A stretch of DNA of 64,000 nt from Flectonema sp. DT1601 (lineage: Eukaryota > Euglenozoa > Diplonemea > Diplonemida > Diplonemidae), in assembly GCA_964019425.1 (NCBI GenBank), contig OZ025806.1, positions 118,501 through 182,500 of the forward strand, given 5' to 3'. Of the stretch, positions 62,396 through 64,000 are shown one piece after another. Under the pieces are notes generated by a model. The model saw nothing but the letters and a program-made list of their open reading frames with translations, made no database searches and was not told the DNA's origin. Position 1 is the stretch's first letter. Each line of letters opens with the position of its first letter. The translations under genes were made by a program, and so were the position numbers.

Positions 62396-62515
62396 TAAAT
62401 AAAAAACGTTGTATGAAAAAGGAAAAAAAAGAAAAAAAAAAGACCAGAAAAGGAAAGAGAAGATGAAAAGGTATAATATTATTGTGGGGATATGAGGGAT
62501 AGCAGGGAGATGCTC
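62100..62515 (+). repeat. Repeat C, full copy as the LINE's 3' UTR
   Basis: It begins at the LINE stop codon (CGATAA) and runs through GGGAGCTTTTGGCTCC, AACAGGCCCAAAGGGCGAC, several A-runs, and GGGATAGCAGGGAGATGCTC to a T-run. This copy explains the other C copies at 42007, 42300 and 56268. Confidence 0.85.
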
Positions 62516-62554
62516 TTTTTTTTTTTTTTTTTTTTCTTATTTATTATTTAAAAA

Positions 62555-62653
62555 AAGGAAACAATCAGTTTAGCGTCTCGATCAGGACGGAAAATAGAAA
62601 TTAATCGACATAGTTGATCGATAGAAAAAAAAACAATGATAACATTGTTTATT

Positions 62654-62684
<31 letters not shown>

Positions 62685-64000
62685 CCTTTTTAATTGTTTT
62701 AAAGAAAAAACAATCAGTTTAGCGTCTTGACCAGGACGGAAAATAGTAAGTAATCGACATAGTCGATCGATAAAAAAAAACAATGATAACATTGTTTATT
62801 CCTTTTTTTTTTTTTTATTCTTTTAATTTATTTTTAAAGAAAAAACAATCAGTTTAGCGTCCTGACCAGGACGGAAAATAGAAAGTAATCGACATAGTCG
62901 ATCGATAAAAAAAACAATGATAACATTGTTTATTCTTTTTTTTTTTTTTATTTTAATTCTTTTTATTTATTTTTAAAAAGAAAAAAAAAAGGAAAATAGA
63001 AATTAGTCAAAAAAGTCGAACGATAAAAAAAAAACAATGATAACATTGTTTATTCTTTTTTTTTTGTATTTTTTTTAATATTCTTTTTTTATTAATTTTG
63101 AAAAAAAAACAATCAGTTTAGCGTCTTGACCAGGACGGAAAATAGAAAGTAATCGACATAGTCGATCGATAAAAAAAACAATGATAACATTGTTTATTCT
63201 TTTTTTTTTTTTTATTTTAATTCTTTTTATTTATTTTTAAAAAGAAAAAAAAAAGGAAAATAGAAATTAGTCAAAAAAGTCGAACGATAAAAAAAAAACA
63301 ATGATAACATTGTTTATTCTTTTTTTTTTGTATTTTTTTTAATATTCTTTTTTTATTAATTTTGAAAAAAAAACAATCAGTTTAGCGTCTTGACCAGGAC
63401 GGAAAATAGAAAGTAATCGACATAGTCGATCGATAAAAAAAACAATGATAACATTGTTTATTCTTTTTTTTTTTTTTTTTTTAAATTCTTTTTATTTATT
63501 TTTTAAAGAAAAAAAACGGAAAATAGAAATTAGTCGACAAAGTCGAACGATAAAAAAAAACAATGATAACATTGTTTATTCTTTTTTTTTTGTATTTTTT
63601 TTAATATTCTTTTTTATTAATTTTGAAAAAAAAAACAATCAGTTTAGCGTCTTGACCAGGACGGAAAATAGAAAGTGATCGACATAGTCGATCGATAAAA
63701 AAAACAATGATAACATTGTTTATTCTTTTTTTTTTTTTATTTTAAATTCTTTTTATTTATTTTTTTAAAGAAAAAAAACGGAAAATAGAAATTAGTCGAC
63801 AAAGTCGAACGATAAAAAAAAACAATGATAACATTGTTTATTCTTTTTTTTGTATTTTTTTATATTCTTTTTTATTAATTTTGAAAAAAAAACAATCAGT
63901 TTAGCGTCTTGACCAGGACGGAAAATAGGAAGTAATCGACATAGTCGATCGATAAAAAAAACAATGATAACATTGTTTATTCTTTTTTTTTTTTTTTTTT
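62555..64000 (+). repeat. Palindrome satellite, right block with dimeric higher-order unit
   Basis: Full units start at 62560, 62709, 62844, 63108, 63372, 63634 and 63891. The first two spacings are 149 and 135 bp; the rest are 257-264 bp because each full unit is followed by a shortened one that lacks the AATCAGTTTAGCG ... CAGGACGG box but keeps the CGAACGAT box and the palindrome AACAATGATAACATTGTT. T-runs separate all units. The array continues beyond the window. Confidence 0.92.

Noticed and set aside
1-64000. Alternative genetic code
   Set aside because: TAA, TAG and TGA all terminate well-supported frames (NME5-like TAG, MAT copies TAG and TAA, PH-like gene TGA), and no stop codon interrupts a host gene inside an exon.
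1-64000. Dinoflagellate-type spliced leader sequence
   Set aside because: I looked for TTTTGGCTCAAG and its reverse complement and did not find a leader gene in the window, so lineage cannot be inferred this way.

Overview
This is a stretch of a eukaryotic nuclear genome, most likely from a flagellated protist. The reasons are GT-AG introns of about 57-390 nt (mostly 57-178) confirmed by in-frame joins in eight genes, a eukaryotic tRNA-Asn with a T-run terminator, long A/T homopolymer tracts, standard stop codons (TAA, TAG and TGA all used), and axonemal-type genes (an NDPK + Dpy-30 protein resembling NME5/RSP23, and a dynein heavy-chain tail domain). The fused APS kinase / ATP sulfurylase / inorganic pyrophosphatase gene is an architecture I associate with stramenopiles and related chromists. 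I cannot name the organism.

Region 1 (about 2.6-37.7 kb) is the gene-bearing half. All the convincing host protein genes are on the minus strand. In transcription order from high to low coordinate they are: an ankyrin-repeat protein, a DNAJC7-like TPR/J-domain co-chaperone, a dynein-tail-like protein, a one-pass membrane protein, an NME5-like protein, the trifunctional sulfate-activation enzyme, a GH30-like glycosidase, a pepsin-like aspartic protease, a fucosyltransferase-like enzyme, a C-type-lectin receptor with a C-terminal UBA-like segment, three tandem S-adenosylmethionine synthetase genes, a Gly-rich membrane protein and a PH-like protein. A tRNA-Asn is on the plus strand. S-adenosylmethionine synthesis and PAPS synthesis both belong to sulfur metabolism. 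Several genes have a pyrimidine-rich tract plus AG about 10-30 nt before the start codon, as expected for 5'-UTR introns or trans-splicing.

Region 2 (about 38-64 kb) is a nest of mobile elements and repeats. It has a decayed DDE transposase remnant, a pogo/Tigger-like element (42622-44380, TA target site), a MULE whose terminal inverted repeats are arrays of a 20-bp minisatellite and which has a 9-bp target duplication (44807-47110), a GC-rich LINE with a restriction-like endonuclease, cut in two by other repeats (47458-49113 and 55487-55691), a hAT element (56901-59391), and the 3' half of a second LINE (about 60440-62515).

Three repeat families fill the rest. Family B is a 1356-bp unit, present as an essentially identical tandem array (50892-55485) plus inverted and solo pieces. 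Family C is a roughly 0.4-kb LINE 3' tail. The third is a satellite of about 130-145 bp, each unit carrying the palindrome AACAATGATAACATTGTT, which follows C and runs off the right edge of the window. Paralogous empty sites within the window fix several insertion boundaries.
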